IMG/VR virus record: IMGVR_UViG_3300021962_000407
Span: 1-31,600 of that record
From: a virus
Direction: 5' to 3' (one strand)
Length of the DNA stretch: 31,600 nucleotides
Each line of letters opens with the position of its first letter. Position 1 is the first letter of the stretch. Position numbers and translations under genes: made by a program. The notes beneath the pieces are model-generated. The model had not been told where the DNA came from. It searched no databases and worked only from the letters and a program-made list of their open reading frames with translations. Below, piece by piece: positions 24,710 through 30,874 of the stretch.

Positions 24710-24955
24710 ATGATAGCTGAAATCCCATTTGATATATTTAGAGACAAACGTTTAGGGCGTACTGATTACAAGGCCTACGCCTTTTTTTATTTAAATCAAG
24801 GCAAGCCAATTCCCACGGGCATATCAATATCAAAAGAAATTGGTTCAAATCCTGACGCAACATATGATGCAATTAGCAGACTTGAGGGTTTTGGTTATAT
24901 TGAAAAGGTAACAGTTGGTAGTGAAAAACACGTCAAGTTATTAAAGCATCATTGA
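24710..24955 (+). CDS. Small winged-helix DNA-binding protein
   Basis: 81 residues. After an N-terminal strand and helix (IPFDIFRDKRLGRTDYKAYAFF), a helix-turn-helix stretch reads GISISKEIGSNPDATYDAISRLEGFGYIEK, followed by a short beta wing. This matches small HTH_36-type modules found in phage and plasmid replication or regulatory proteins. AGGTG precedes ATG 24710. Just downstream lies a promoter with a palindrome at its start site, an obvious candidate target, though binding is not shown. Confidence 0.65.
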   Translation: MIAEIPFDIFRDKRLGRTDYKAYAFFYLNQGKPIPTGISISKEIGSNPDATYDAISRLEGFGYIEKVTVGSEKHVKLLKHH

Positions 24956-24980
24956 CAGTACGCTAAAACTATAGTACTAT
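24952..24980 (+). promoter_or_regulatory. Strong sigma70 promoter before a terminator
   Basis: TTGACA (24952-24957) and TACTAT (24975-24980) are 17 bases apart: a perfect -35 box, optimal spacing and a -10 box with one mismatch. It overlaps the last codon and stop of the winged-helix gene. Transcription would start near 24987, within a palindrome, and meet a terminator about 50 bases later. Confidence 0.8.
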
Positions 24981-24985
24981 TAAAC

Positions 24986-24998
24986 AGTGGTTACCACT
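24986..24998. promoter_or_regulatory. Palindromic operator candidate at the start site
   Basis: AGTGGTTACCACT is a perfect inverted repeat (6 + 1 + 6) centred a few bases downstream of the promoter's -10 box. The half-site ACCACT is partly repeated directly after it (TCCACT). Its position would let a bound repressor block transcription initiation. Confidence 0.5.
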
Positions 24999-25012
24999 TC
25001 CACTTCGATAAG

Positions 25013-25040
25013 GCCTTCTTGATTTTAAGAGGGCTTTTTT
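25013..25040 (+). terminator. Intrinsic terminator 50 bases after a promoter
   Basis: GCCTTCTT pairs with AAGAGGGC (one G-T pair) across a 6-base loop, and six T residues follow. It is a convincing Rho-independent terminator. No start codon lies between the promoter start site near 24987 and this element. Confidence 0.8.
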
Positions 25041-25061
25041 ACAGGAGAAAAGATTAAAAAG

Positions 25062-25115
25062 TTTTCCACAGAATTTGTTAGTAAACCTGTGGAAATGCTA
25101 TTAATTTAATCCACA
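25062..25115. promoter_or_regulatory. Cluster of DnaA-box-like sites
   Basis: Three 9-mers resembling the DnaA box (TTWTNCACA) lie within 54 bases: TTTTCCACA at 25062-25070, a full match to the relaxed consensus; ATTTCCACA on the minus strand at 25088-25096, one mismatch; TAATCCACA at 25107-25115, one mismatch. The surroundings are AT-rich. They lie in the leader between the terminator and the SSB gene, so they may act in replication or in control of SSB. Confidence 0.5.
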
Positions 25116-25174
25116 AAATGCGGAATCTCTTGATTAAATAACTATAATAATAACTCATACAAGGAGTATAAAAA

Positions 25175-25606
25175 ATGAAAACATTGGCTAGGGTTATCCT
25201 ATTGGGAATTGTCGGTAAAGACCCGGAACTTAAAGTCACAAAGTCAGGTATGCAGATTGCTACGTTTCCAGTTGCAACAATGGTTAAAAAGAAAGATCCA
25301 AACGGCGCATATTTTGAATCAACACTTTGGCACAATCTAGTATCGTTTGGAAAGTTAGCCGAGAATATCGAAAAAACCGTTAAAAAAGGCTCTAAAATCT
25401 ATGTTGACGGCACTATTGATTATCAAGAGTACGTTGATAGCGCTGGCAGCCAAAAACTCTCTACAAAGATTATAATCAATGATTTTAGTGTAATCAGTAA
25501 AAGTGAATATCAGCAATTAAGAGATAGCCTGGAATCCGTTGGTAACAAAAAGAAAGCTGACTTTGATAAACCCTTGTTTGAAACTGATGATGGCATTCCA
25601 TTTTAA
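25175..25606 (+). CDS. ssb: Single-stranded DNA-binding protein (SSB)
   Basis: 143 residues. An OB-fold SSB with the usual start (LARVILLGIVGKDPELK), VATMVKKKD, the LWHNLVSFGKLAENI block and KGSKIYVDGTIDYQEYVD. The C-terminus ends DDGIPF, the acidic tip that recruits replication and repair proteins. It coats single-stranded DNA during phage replication and recombination. AAGGAG lies 8 bases before ATG 25175. It heads a short operon with two small membrane proteins. Confidence 0.92.
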   Translation: MKTLARVILLGIVGKDPELKVTKSGMQIATFPVATMVKKKDPNGAYFESTLWHNLVSFGKLAENIEKTVKKGSKIYVDGTIDYQEYVDSAGSQKLSTKIIINDFSVISKSEYQQLRDSLESVGNKKKADFDKPLFETDDGIPF

Positions 25607-25614
25607 GGATTAAT

Positions 25615-25779
25615 ATGAGCTATTTATTGATTATTATTACAAACGTAGTGTCTGGGTATTTCTTATTTCAAATCGTTAAGAATGGCAAAGAACGTTTTCG
25701 TGAACAAGATGAGCGTATGAAACTACTTGAGAATGAATTTTTATCACTCTACAAAAAAATGAAGTTAAAAAATGATTGA
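25615..25779 (+). CDS. Small single-pass membrane protein 1
   Basis: 54 residues: a hydrophobic N-terminal segment (YLLIIITNVVSGYFLFQIV, about 3-21) then a charged helix with KERFREQDERMKLLENEF that could form a coiled coil. AAGGAT lies just upstream. Its stop overlaps the next gene. The topology resembles small phage membrane proteins such as spanin-like or holin-like factors, but no family is recognised. Confidence 0.6.
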   Translation: MSYLLIIITNVVSGYFLFQIVKNGKERFREQDERMKLLENEFLSLYKKMKLKND

Positions 25780-25984
25780 TTTATACCTGATTTATGGGGG
25801 TATGCTGCTATTGACTATCATGCAGATAGCGGCGTATTGGGAAATTAACAAACTATGGAGAGATAAAAAAAATGTGCGTGGCACAAAGAATAAGATATGC
25901 AAATTTCGACTTTTTCGACATGGCAATGAATGCAAAACAAGTAAGCAAAAGAAAGATAAAGCATCAAACAAAGTCGGGTCTTAG
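25772..25984 (+). CDS. Small membrane protein 2 with basic tail
   Basis: 70 residues: a hydrophobic segment (LYLIYGGMLLLTIMQIAAYW, about 4-23) and a long lysine-rich tail ending KKDKASNKVGS. It overlaps the preceding small membrane protein by 8 bases. An alternative frame at 25872-26078 overlaps its second half; its N-terminal ATG has no clear ribosome binding site, so I prefer this frame, though the true C-terminus could involve a frameshift. Confidence 0.5.
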   Translation: MIDLYLIYGGMLLLTIMQIAAYWEINKLWRDKKNVRGTKNKICKFRLFRHGNECKTSKQKKDKASNKVGS

Positions 25985-26080
25985 CACCTACTTTTGTTTT
26001 ATCTTTAGCGATTATTCCCGGCTAACATTTAAACAAACGTCAAGTGAGTTTTTCTTGATGAGCTGGTTTTACACTTAAGT

Positions 26081-26100
26081 AAAAGCCCCTTTTCAGGGGC
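26081..26100 (-). terminator. Terminator for the leftward initiator operon
   Basis: GCCCC and GGGGC form a hairpin (26085-26100) with a six-base loop. On the minus strand it is followed by TTTT (26081-26084), giving a short T-run. It lies about 50 bases beyond the end of the leftward initiator gene, between convergent transcripts. A second bulged stem (CACGtgCGG with CCGCGTG, about 26122-26143) lies between it and the gene end. Confidence 0.6.
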
Positions 26101-26152
26101 AGGGTGTAAATGCTGAAGTTCACACGTGCGGATAAACCGCGTGGTGAGTATA

Positions 26153-27127
26153 TCAGGTTTGATAAATTTTTTTAAGCGCATCTTTCATTTGTGTAATTGA
26201 ATTTTTGCTTGTTTCCGTATGAACAACCTTTTTTAAATGCTGAAACGCTAAAGCGTCTTTAGAATGCTCTTGGCGTTTTTTTTCTTGTACCTGCTTGTCT
26301 GATATTCCCATATGATATAAATCGCTTGTAGGTGCTTTATTTTTCGTTTTAGAGGCATTCCTATTGTGAATCCATTCTGCTTTTAATCCTTGCCACGAAT
26401 TTATGATAGCTTCATCGATGCAATCTTGTGCCACATAACCCATATCTACTGCTTTTTGAATTTCTTTTAAAATCAATTTCCATGCTTGTTCCGTCAATGG
26501 CTTCTTGATCGCCTTACGCATATCCGAGTAACCCTTCAATGTCTCATCATTAAAACCGAACGGGTTGTGATCGTAAATAGAAAATTTGGTGGTGCGCGGT
26601 GTGTGACTACACACACTATTAATTTCTTTATTTATTATTTCTTTATTTATGTCTCTCTCCAGAGATACCCCCCCTCTCTCTGTAGAGATACCCCCCTCTC
26701 TCTGTAGAGATACCCCTAGGTGACATGAATGTCCCTCCGGTATAATTTTTGTACTATTTATGTGAATAACTTTTTCTTCCGACATGTTGTCTTCAATTTC
26801 AACATGATTCAAGGCAGGTACAATATATCTTTTGTTATTTTTATATATTCGCTTCATTACATTATGTTTTTCAAAAAATTGAAAAGCTTTATTAATTCTT
26901 GAGTCTGATTCAATTCCAGTTCTTTCTTTAATTACTGAATTGCTCAGAAAACAACTTTTGCCCTTATTCCAAAATTGAAATATGGTTTCGAAGAAATCAA
27001 GAAATGTTAAAGTCATGCCTTTAAGTTGTCGGATATATCGAGGGATTATGTAAAATGTATCTTGATAATTTATAGTAACTTCTTGATTATTTGATATAAC
27101 TTTTTTGTTGCTATTTTGACCATTCAT
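26153..27127 (-). CDS. Replication initiator protein (O-like)
   Basis: 324 residues. The N-terminal 110 form a winged-helix-like domain (YIIPRYIRQLKGMTLTFLDF, then NSVIKERTGIESDSRINKAFQFFEK), as in phage O-type and plasmid Rep initiators. A low-complexity linker (about 135-175) follows, then a C-terminal domain (DETLKGYSDMRKAIKKPL onward) resembling helicase-loading partners. The linker DNA holds three iterons and an AT-rich repeat, matching the lambda O arrangement with the origin inside the gene. GAAGGAA precedes ATG 27127. The enzyme itself would bind iterons and load the host helicase; this is inferred. Confidence 0.7.
   Translation of the reverse strand: MNGQNSNKKVISNNQEVTINYQDTFYIIPRYIRQLKGMTLTFLDFFETIFQFWNKGKSCFLSNSVIKERTGIESDSRINKAFQFFEKHNVMKRIYKNNKRYIVPALNHVEIEDNMSEEKVIHINSTKIIPEGHSCHLGVSLQREGGISTERGGVSLERDINKEIINKEINSVCSHTPRTTKFSIYDHNPFGFNDETLKGYSDMRKAIKKPLTEQAWKLILKEIQKAVDMGYVAQDCIDEAIINSWQGLKAEWIHNRNASKTKNKAPTSDLYHMGISDKQVQEKKRQEHSKDALAFQHLKKVVHTETSKNSITQMKDALKKIYQT
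26599..26716. other. Candidate replication origin inside the initiator gene
   Basis: Three copies of a 22-23 base unit, CTCTCTCYRYAGAGATACCCC, have their AGAGATA cores at 26661, 26684 and 26706. Each contains the inverted element CTCTC..AGAGA. Beside them is a 15-base AT-rich tandem duplication (26622-26651, ATTTCTTTATTTAT twice), then a perfect 7-base inverted repeat GTGTGTG-ACTA-CACACAC (26599-26616). Iterons next to an AT-rich unwinding element within an initiator gene is the lambda origin layout. Confidence 0.65.
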
Positions 27128-27137
27128 TGGTAAAATT

Positions 27138-27356
27138 TCCTTCGGTTTTGATTATTGTTTTTATTAACCGTTTCGGTCAATTCCTTTCGGTTTTGATTGT
27201 TTTTGTTATTAATCTTATTGGTCAATTCCTTTTGGTATTTGGTTGTAATTTAACCATTACAGCTAAATTCCTTCGGTTTTTATTATTATTTTTGACTTCA
27301 ACTATTAAATCCTTCTGGGTTTTAATTTTTGTTTTGATTGTGGTAATGAACTCCTT
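27138..27356. repeat. Six degenerate repeats of about 42 bp upstream of the initiator
   Basis: The core TCCTT (within AATTCCTTTCGG-like blocks) recurs at 27138, 27182, 27227, 27269, 27310 and 27352, with spacings of 44, 45, 42, 41 and 42 bases. The units also share a preceding TTATTAA...GGTCAATT-type stretch in the first copies and T-rich linkers. On the minus strand each reads like a ribosome binding site (AAGGAATT), the one nearest the gene being the real one. The spacing is about four DNA turns, so bound proteins would sit on one face. Could be initiator-binding, copy-control or leader repeats. Confidence 0.7.
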
Positions 27357-27402
27357 AGTGGTTAATGATTAAATGTTATTGTTATTATTGTTTCTAAAGT
27401 CC

Positions 27403-27440
27403 AACTACGTAGTTTTTAGCACGCCCGACGGCAATCGGGC
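27403..27440. promoter_or_regulatory. Palindrome and hairpin in the initiator leader
   Basis: A perfect 12-base palindrome AACTACGTAGTT (27403-27414) is followed by a 6-base stem GCCCGA/TCGGGC with loop CGGCAA (27423-27440). They lie between two leftward genes. No proper T-run follows on either strand, so an attenuator, operator or processing site is as likely as a terminator. Confidence 0.4.
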
Positions 27441-27455
27441 AATGCATGGATGTTT

Positions 27456-27659
27456 TTAAATCAAATCTTTACTATGCAAATCACGGCCAATGTTAGCAAT
27501 TTCTATCGCTACCATTTGAACTGTTTTTTGCCACATTTTATCTTCGGGATGACAGTATACCCCCATGAAATCTTTGATTTGTTGTTTAATAAGAGGATGT
27601 AAAATAGACTTAATCTTTTGTTCCATGTCCTGAATCTCCTTTAATGTAATTACTTCCAT
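27456..27659 (-). CDS. Hypothetical small protein
   Basis: 67 residues, with a helical charged N-terminal half (EVITLKEIQDMEQKIKSIL) and a C-terminal helix (VQMVAIEIANIGRDLHSKDLI). I recognise no family. The start ATG 27659 overlaps the preceding gene's stop, so it is coupled in a leftward operon of small early genes between the Cro-like gene and the initiator. Confidence 0.6.
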   Translation of the reverse strand: MEVITLKEIQDMEQKIKSILHPLIKQQIKDFMGVYCHPEDKMWQKTVQMVAIEIANIGRDLHSKDLI

Positions 27660-27856
27660 TATTCAGACTCCACCACGTTAGTATTAATTAATGCTTGAGC
27701 TATCTCATCCTGAAAATAAGTGCCCTTTAACTCGACAACTATTTTATCAGGATTAAATATTTTATGCATGAGGTATGTTGATGATGTGATTGTAAAAAGA
27801 GTAAGGCTAATTAGAAAAGCCACGCCACATATTTTAAGTATGTCGTTATGGTTCAT
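27659..27856 (-). CDS. Small membrane protein
   Basis: 65 residues from ATG 27856, chosen because GGAG lies 8 bases upstream; an earlier in-frame start at 27871 has none. A clear hydrophobic segment (ILKICGVAFLISLTLFTITSS, about 6-26) is followed by a polar C-terminal region (KIVVELKGTYFQDEIAQAL). One membrane pass with the tail outside or inside cannot be decided. It overlaps both neighbours. Confidence 0.6.
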   Translation of the reverse strand: MNHNDILKICGVAFLISLTLFTITSSTYLMHKIFNPDKIVVELKGTYFQDEIAQALINTNVVESE

Positions 27857-28007
27857 TGAGTAACTCCGCAATTATAATTGTTATGATGTCTTGCGCGAAA
27901 TGCTTAGTGATTTCATCGATTTTATAACTGCATATACCAGCACTCAAAAGGTTGGCTTTTATGCAGTTATTTAATTTAATTTCAAACTCCGTTTGTTTCT
28001 TGTCCAT
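27846..28007 (-). CDS. Small hypothetical protein
   Basis: 53 residues, starting MDKKQTEFEIKLNN and ending with a hydrophobic-acidic helix (DIITIIIAELLNEP). AAGGA lies 6 bases before ATG 28007, and the gene starts 9 bases after the Cro-like stop and overlaps the next gene by 11 bases. The fit into a compact leftward operon supports it. No family is recognised. Confidence 0.6.
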   Translation of the reverse strand: MDKKQTEFEIKLNNCIKANLLSAGICSYKIDEITKHFAQDIITIIIAELLNEP

Positions 28008-28015
28008 GTTATTCC

Positions 28016-28231
28016 TTAGTTTGGGATTCCCATCGGTTTATCATAAGCCGGGTCATGTTGAAAATCAGCTTTCAAAACATCATTGGTTACTTCTTGAATA
28101 TGTAATTGATGCTTCATCGGGATACCACCCTTCTTCCTCCAATCTCTAAGGGTTGTAATACTATAGCCTGTAGCTTTTTGCACATCATTCCATACCTTAT
28201 AATAGTGCACCCATACTTCTTCGATCGTCAT
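28016..28231 (-). CDS. Cro-like repressor
   Basis: 71 residues. The segment VWNDVQKATGYSITTLRDWRKKGGIPMKHQLHIQEVT follows the pattern of small Cro/YdaS-type DNA-binding proteins: a short helix-turn-helix (about 15-35), then GGIP and a helix leading to the vT..vl.ad sequence (here VTNDVLKADF). First gene of the leftward operon and divergent from the recombination operon, with a perfect inverted repeat between them. AAGGAAA precedes ATG 28231. It probably controls one or both divergent transcripts. No CI-type partner was found. Confidence 0.75.
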   Translation of the reverse strand: MTIEEVWVHYYKVWNDVQKATGYSITTLRDWRKKGGIPMKHQLHIQEVTNDVLKADFQHDPAYDKPMGIPN

Positions 28232-28247
28232 ATATAATTTCCTTTGT

Positions 28248-28275
28248 TAAAATGAAGCTTTATGTTATCATTTTA
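28248..28275. promoter_or_regulatory. Operator candidate in the divergent Cro/exonuclease gap
   Basis: A perfect 8-base inverted repeat, TAAAATGA (28248-28255) and TCATTTTA (28268-28275), has a 12-base spacer. It lies midway between the Cro-like and exonuclease starts. An outer pair, CCTTTGTT (28241-28248) and AACAAAGG (28285-28292), is largely explained by the two ribosome binding sites. A weak promoter TTGTTA-16-TATCAT (28244-28271) overlaps it. Confidence 0.5.
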
Positions 28276-28304
28276 CTGTTAAAAAACAAAGGAGAAAATA
28301 ATAA

Positions 28305-29099
28305 ATGATTGTAGATATTTCAAACGAAGAGTATCATGCGAGCGAAGGTTATTCAAAAAGTGCTTTAATGCTTTTTAAGCAATCACCGATTAAGTTTTAT
28401 TACGAATACGTTTTAGACAACAAAGAAGAAAAACAAAGTGATGATATGCTTCTTGGGACGCTAGTGCATACAATGACACTAGAGCCAGAGAACATTGCTC
28501 AATATATCCCCAGACCTAAAATCAACAGACAAACAAAAGCAGGTAAGGAAGAGTTTGCGAAGTTCAACGAATACGCAACAGAAAACAAACTAACTGCTAT
28601 TGATATCGAGGTTTACGAACAAGCTAAAGCAATGAGTGATTGCGTATTAAGCAACTCCATCGCTAAAAGCATTATCGACAAGGCAGCCAAAGAAAAGTCA
28701 TTGTACTGGTTTGATGAATTGACTGGACTTACTTTTAAAAGTAGACCGGACTTACTTGATGCTAAAATATCAGGCGACCTAAAAACATGCCGTGACATTA
28801 CTAATATTGGCTTTAGCCGTGCTTGTGTTGACCATGGATACTATTTGCAAGCTGCCATGTGTAAATTAGCAATGCAAGCCAACGACCTAGACTTTGAGCG
28901 TTTTGTGTTTATTTGTGTGAGCAAGTCTGAGCCCTACCAAGTAGTTAATTTTGTTCTTGACGAACAAGCCATAGAGTATGGCATTAATCAATTTAAATGG
29001 TGGTCGATGAAATTAGCCGAAGAATTAGAAAAAAATGATTGGCTAAGACCTCGTGTTGAAACTTTAAGTGTACCTAAATGGGTGGAGTGGAACCAATGA
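28305..29099 (+). CDS. RecE-like exonuclease (PD-(D/E)XK)
   Basis: 264 residues. The start (DISNEEYHASEGYSKSALMLFKQSPIKFYYEYV) and the LLGTLVHTMTLEP block are typical of the exodeoxyribonuclease VIII/RecE-type phage nucleases. The active site reads FKSRPDLLDAKISGDLKTC, i.e. a PD plus D-L-K, followed by a late YLQAAMCKLAM helix with the conserved Gln. The enzyme would resect double-stranded ends to feed a strand-annealing partner. AAGGAG precedes ATG 28305, and the gene overlaps the next one (ATGA). Confidence 0.88.
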   Translation: MIVDISNEEYHASEGYSKSALMLFKQSPIKFYYEYVLDNKEEKQSDDMLLGTLVHTMTLEPENIAQYIPRPKINRQTKAGKEEFAKFNEYATENKLTAIDIEVYEQAKAMSDCVLSNSIAKSIIDKAAKEKSLYWFDELTGLTFKSRPDLLDAKISGDLKTCRDITNIGFSRACVDHGYYLQAAMCKLAMQANDLDFERFVFICVSKSEPYQVVNFVLDEQAIEYGINQFKWWSMKLAEELEKNDWLRPRVETLSVPKWVEWNQ

Positions 29100-29341
29100 A
29101 CGATTTAGAAATAATGGATAGACAAGCGAAGTTAATTGAACATCAAAGACGACTGTTTATAAATACTGCTGAACAGTTTAAAAAAGACGTTGTTTATTTA
29201 AAAGGTTGCGTACGTGTGTTGATGGAAATGTGTGATGATACTGACCCAATTATTAACGGTTTACCACACGTTATAGACCACATTTTGGAAATGGAATCTA
29301 TGTTAAATAATTTTGATGCAAGGATGAAAGATTATGACTGA
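29096..29341 (+). CDS. Hypothetical protein in the recombination operon
   Basis: 81 residues, helical, acidic C-terminus, containing a coiled-coil-like stretch (MDRQAKLIEHQRRLFINTAEQF) and a double Cys spacing (KGCVRVLMEMCDD). I use ATG 29096, which overlaps the exonuclease stop and has GGAG upstream; an in-frame GTG at 29078 is less likely. It overlaps the next small ORF. No family is recognised. Confidence 0.65.
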   Translation: MNDLEIMDRQAKLIEHQRRLFINTAEQFKKDVVYLKGCVRVLMEMCDDTDPIINGLPHVIDHILEMESMLNNFDARMKDYD

Positions 29342-29447
29342 AATTAAAACATACTCACCCGAATACACTAACGGCGAATTTGGACTAGGATTTGAAAGTG
29401 GCTCTACTGTACAACAACAACGAGATACAAACTATGGCTATTGGTGA
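29334..29447 (+). CDS. Short ORF ending at the third homing nuclease
   Basis: 37 residues: MTEIKTYSPEYTNGEFGLG, then ESGSTVQQQRDTNYGYW. It overlaps the previous gene by ATGAC-type coupling and runs 14 bases into the nuclease gene in another frame. Its Gln-rich end resembles the Gln-rich start of the recombination protein downstream (QNNNQQQALSSAN). It could be a genuine small gene or the displaced 5' end of the gene at 29999, cut by insertion of the nuclease. I cannot decide. Confidence 0.4.
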   Translation: MTEIKTYSPEYTNGEFGLGFESGSTVQQQRDTNYGYW

Positions 29448-30006
29448 TGTTTGCAAAATTAAAACTTGTAAAAATTTAGTTACGCAAAATGGCGCAATTT
29501 GCAACCACCACAGGCACTTAAAGTCATATTATGGTTCATACGATGCTATACCAGAAAGTAAATTATCAAGAATTGAATTTTTCAATGCAAATATAAAAAA
29601 AAGTGAAGTTTCAGATTGTATTTTATGGTGCGGAAGAATTGATAAACTTGGTTATGGGATGATTTGGAATGGACAAAAAGCTGTTAAAGCACATAGGTTT
29701 TCTTGGGAACTTGTAAATGGGAAAATACCTGATGGGATTAATTGTTTACATAAATGTGACATTAGAAATTGTGTTAATGTGGAACATCTATTTCTTGGAA
29801 GTCAGCAAGACAATATAAAAGACATGGTTAATAAAAAAAGGAATGTTTTAGGCTGGCAAAAATTAAATCCATTGCAAGTTAAATTAATAAAAAAACTGAT
29901 TTCTTGTGGCTGTCATGATGTTGATATTGCAACCGCATTCAATGTTCATAGAGACACAATAAGATGCATAAGAAACGGTAAAAACTGGAGCCATATAAGT
30001 GAATAG
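29434..30006 (+). CDS. HNH_3-type homing endonuclease
   Basis: 190 residues. The N-terminus carries the CX4C (C7, C12) and Cys/His (C23, H25/H26) knuckle plus YGSYDAIP, very like the nuclease at 19754. The nuclease domain is of the HNH_3 type: KAHRFSWELVNGKIPDG, then CLHKCDIRNCVNVEHLFLGS, with H87, H106 and N115 as likely active-site or structural residues. A C-terminal helix-turn-helix (about 145-185, with DVDIATAFNVHRDTIRCIRNG) probably reads the target DNA. It lies between the short ORF at 29334 and the recombination gene, overlapping both. ATG 29434 has only a weak site. No group I intron space exists around it. Confidence 0.82.
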   Translation: MAIGDVCKIKTCKNLVTQNGAICNHHRHLKSYYGSYDAIPESKLSRIEFFNANIKKSEVSDCILWCGRIDKLGYGMIWNGQKAVKAHRFSWELVNGKIPDGINCLHKCDIRNCVNVEHLFLGSQQDNIKDMVNKKRNVLGWQKLNPLQVKLIKKLISCGCHDVDIATAFNVHRDTIRCIRNGKNWSHISE

Positions 30007-30874
30007 TATATTAGATGAAAAAACAGGTGCAAGAAATTATCCGAACAGCCATACATATGGTGATTTTGATTTGGTAATGCAGAATAATAATCAACAACAA
30101 GCTTTATCATCGGCGAATACGCAACAAGAAAAGGGCGTAGCTGAAATACAAGCTTCTTACGTGATAGCAAAGAAGTTTCCCAGAAACGAAAACCAATGCT
30201 ATATGCAGATAATCGAAAGCTGCAAACGTCATACTTTAAGTGAGCAAGCTTTATACGCATATCCTAGAGGTGGTCAAATGGTTACAGGGCCCAGTATTAG
30301 ACTTGCGGAAACATTGGCTAGGCATTGGGGAAACTGCAAAGTAGGCATTGAAATACTTTCTCAAACTGATGATAAAACAGAGGCTAAAGCTTTTGCTCTA
30401 GACCTTGAAAACAATTACTTGGTTGAATCTTGTTTTACTGTTAAACATCAGCGCACAACAAAAAAGGGTGTAAATCGTTTATCAGATGAGCGAGATATTA
30501 GAGAACTAATTGCTAATATTGGATCACGTCATTTAAGAGGTTGCATTCTTAGAGTAATACCAGGCGACATCACAGAATCAGCAATCGAACAATGTAAGCG
30601 TACACTTGAGACTAGCGAAATCCCAATGACAGAACAAATTAAACGTTTAGTCATGGCATTTGATGAGATTGGCGTGAAGGTAGAGCACTTAGAGACGCGT
30701 TTAGGGCATAACTTAGATGCTACTATTCCTCAAGAACTTGTGACGCTTAGAAGTATTTACAAGTCGATTAAAGACGGTATGGCGGGGCGTGAAGAATTCT
30801 TCGATGCGTTCAAGAAACAAGAGAAGAAACCAGCCGAGCAAGCTAAATCTGATCTCGAGGAGTTACTCAAATGA
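29999..30874 (+). CDS. Recombination-associated protein, possible annealing protein
   Basis: 291 residues from GTG 29999; ATG 30078 is an alternative start with a slightly better setting. The core matches a widespread phage protein that accompanies RecE-like nucleases: KFPRNENQCYMQIIESCKRHTLSEQALYAYPRGG, then MVTGPSIRLAETLARHWGN, LSDERDIRELIANIGSRHLRGCIL, and VIPGDITESAIEQC. I know it as a family of uncharacterised function near recombination genes; its placement suggests single-strand annealing, which I infer. The C-terminal 90 residues are charged and more variable. Its stop overlaps the next gene (ATGA). The N-terminus may have been altered by the nuclease insertion. Confidence 0.65.
   Translation: MNSILDEKTGARNYPNSHTYGDFDLVMQNNNQQQALSSANTQQEKGVAEIQASYVIAKKFPRNENQCYMQIIESCKRHTLSEQALYAYPRGGQMVTGPSIRLAETLARHWGNCKVGIEILSQTDDKTEAKAFALDLENNYLVESCFTVKHQRTTKKGVNRLSDERDIRELIANIGSRHLRGCILRVIPGDITESAIEQCKRTLETSEIPMTEQIKRLVMAFDEIGVKVEHLETRLGHNLDATIPQELVTLRSIYKSIKDGMAGREEFFDAFKKQEKKPAEQAKSDLEELLK

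Noticed and set aside
25143-25148. TATAAT before the SSB gene as a promoter
   Set aside because: There is no recognisable -35 box at 15-19 bases upstream; such hexamers are frequent in AT-rich DNA.
25872-26078. 68-codon frame overlapping the second small membrane protein
   Set aside because: It has no ribosome binding site and mostly overlaps a better supported frame; it could matter only if a frameshift joins the two.
26652-26716. CRISPR array
   Set aside because: The repeats are contiguous 22-23 bp iterons without unique spacers and lie within an initiator gene.
27127-27372. 81-codon hydrophobic frame on the plus strand
   Set aside because: It starts with TTG without a ribosome binding site and its hydrophobic periodicity is explained by the T-rich repeats upstream of the leftward initiator.
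29434-30006. Group I intron around the third nuclease
   Set aside because: The nuclease overlaps the ORFs on both sides, leaving no room for intron core structure.
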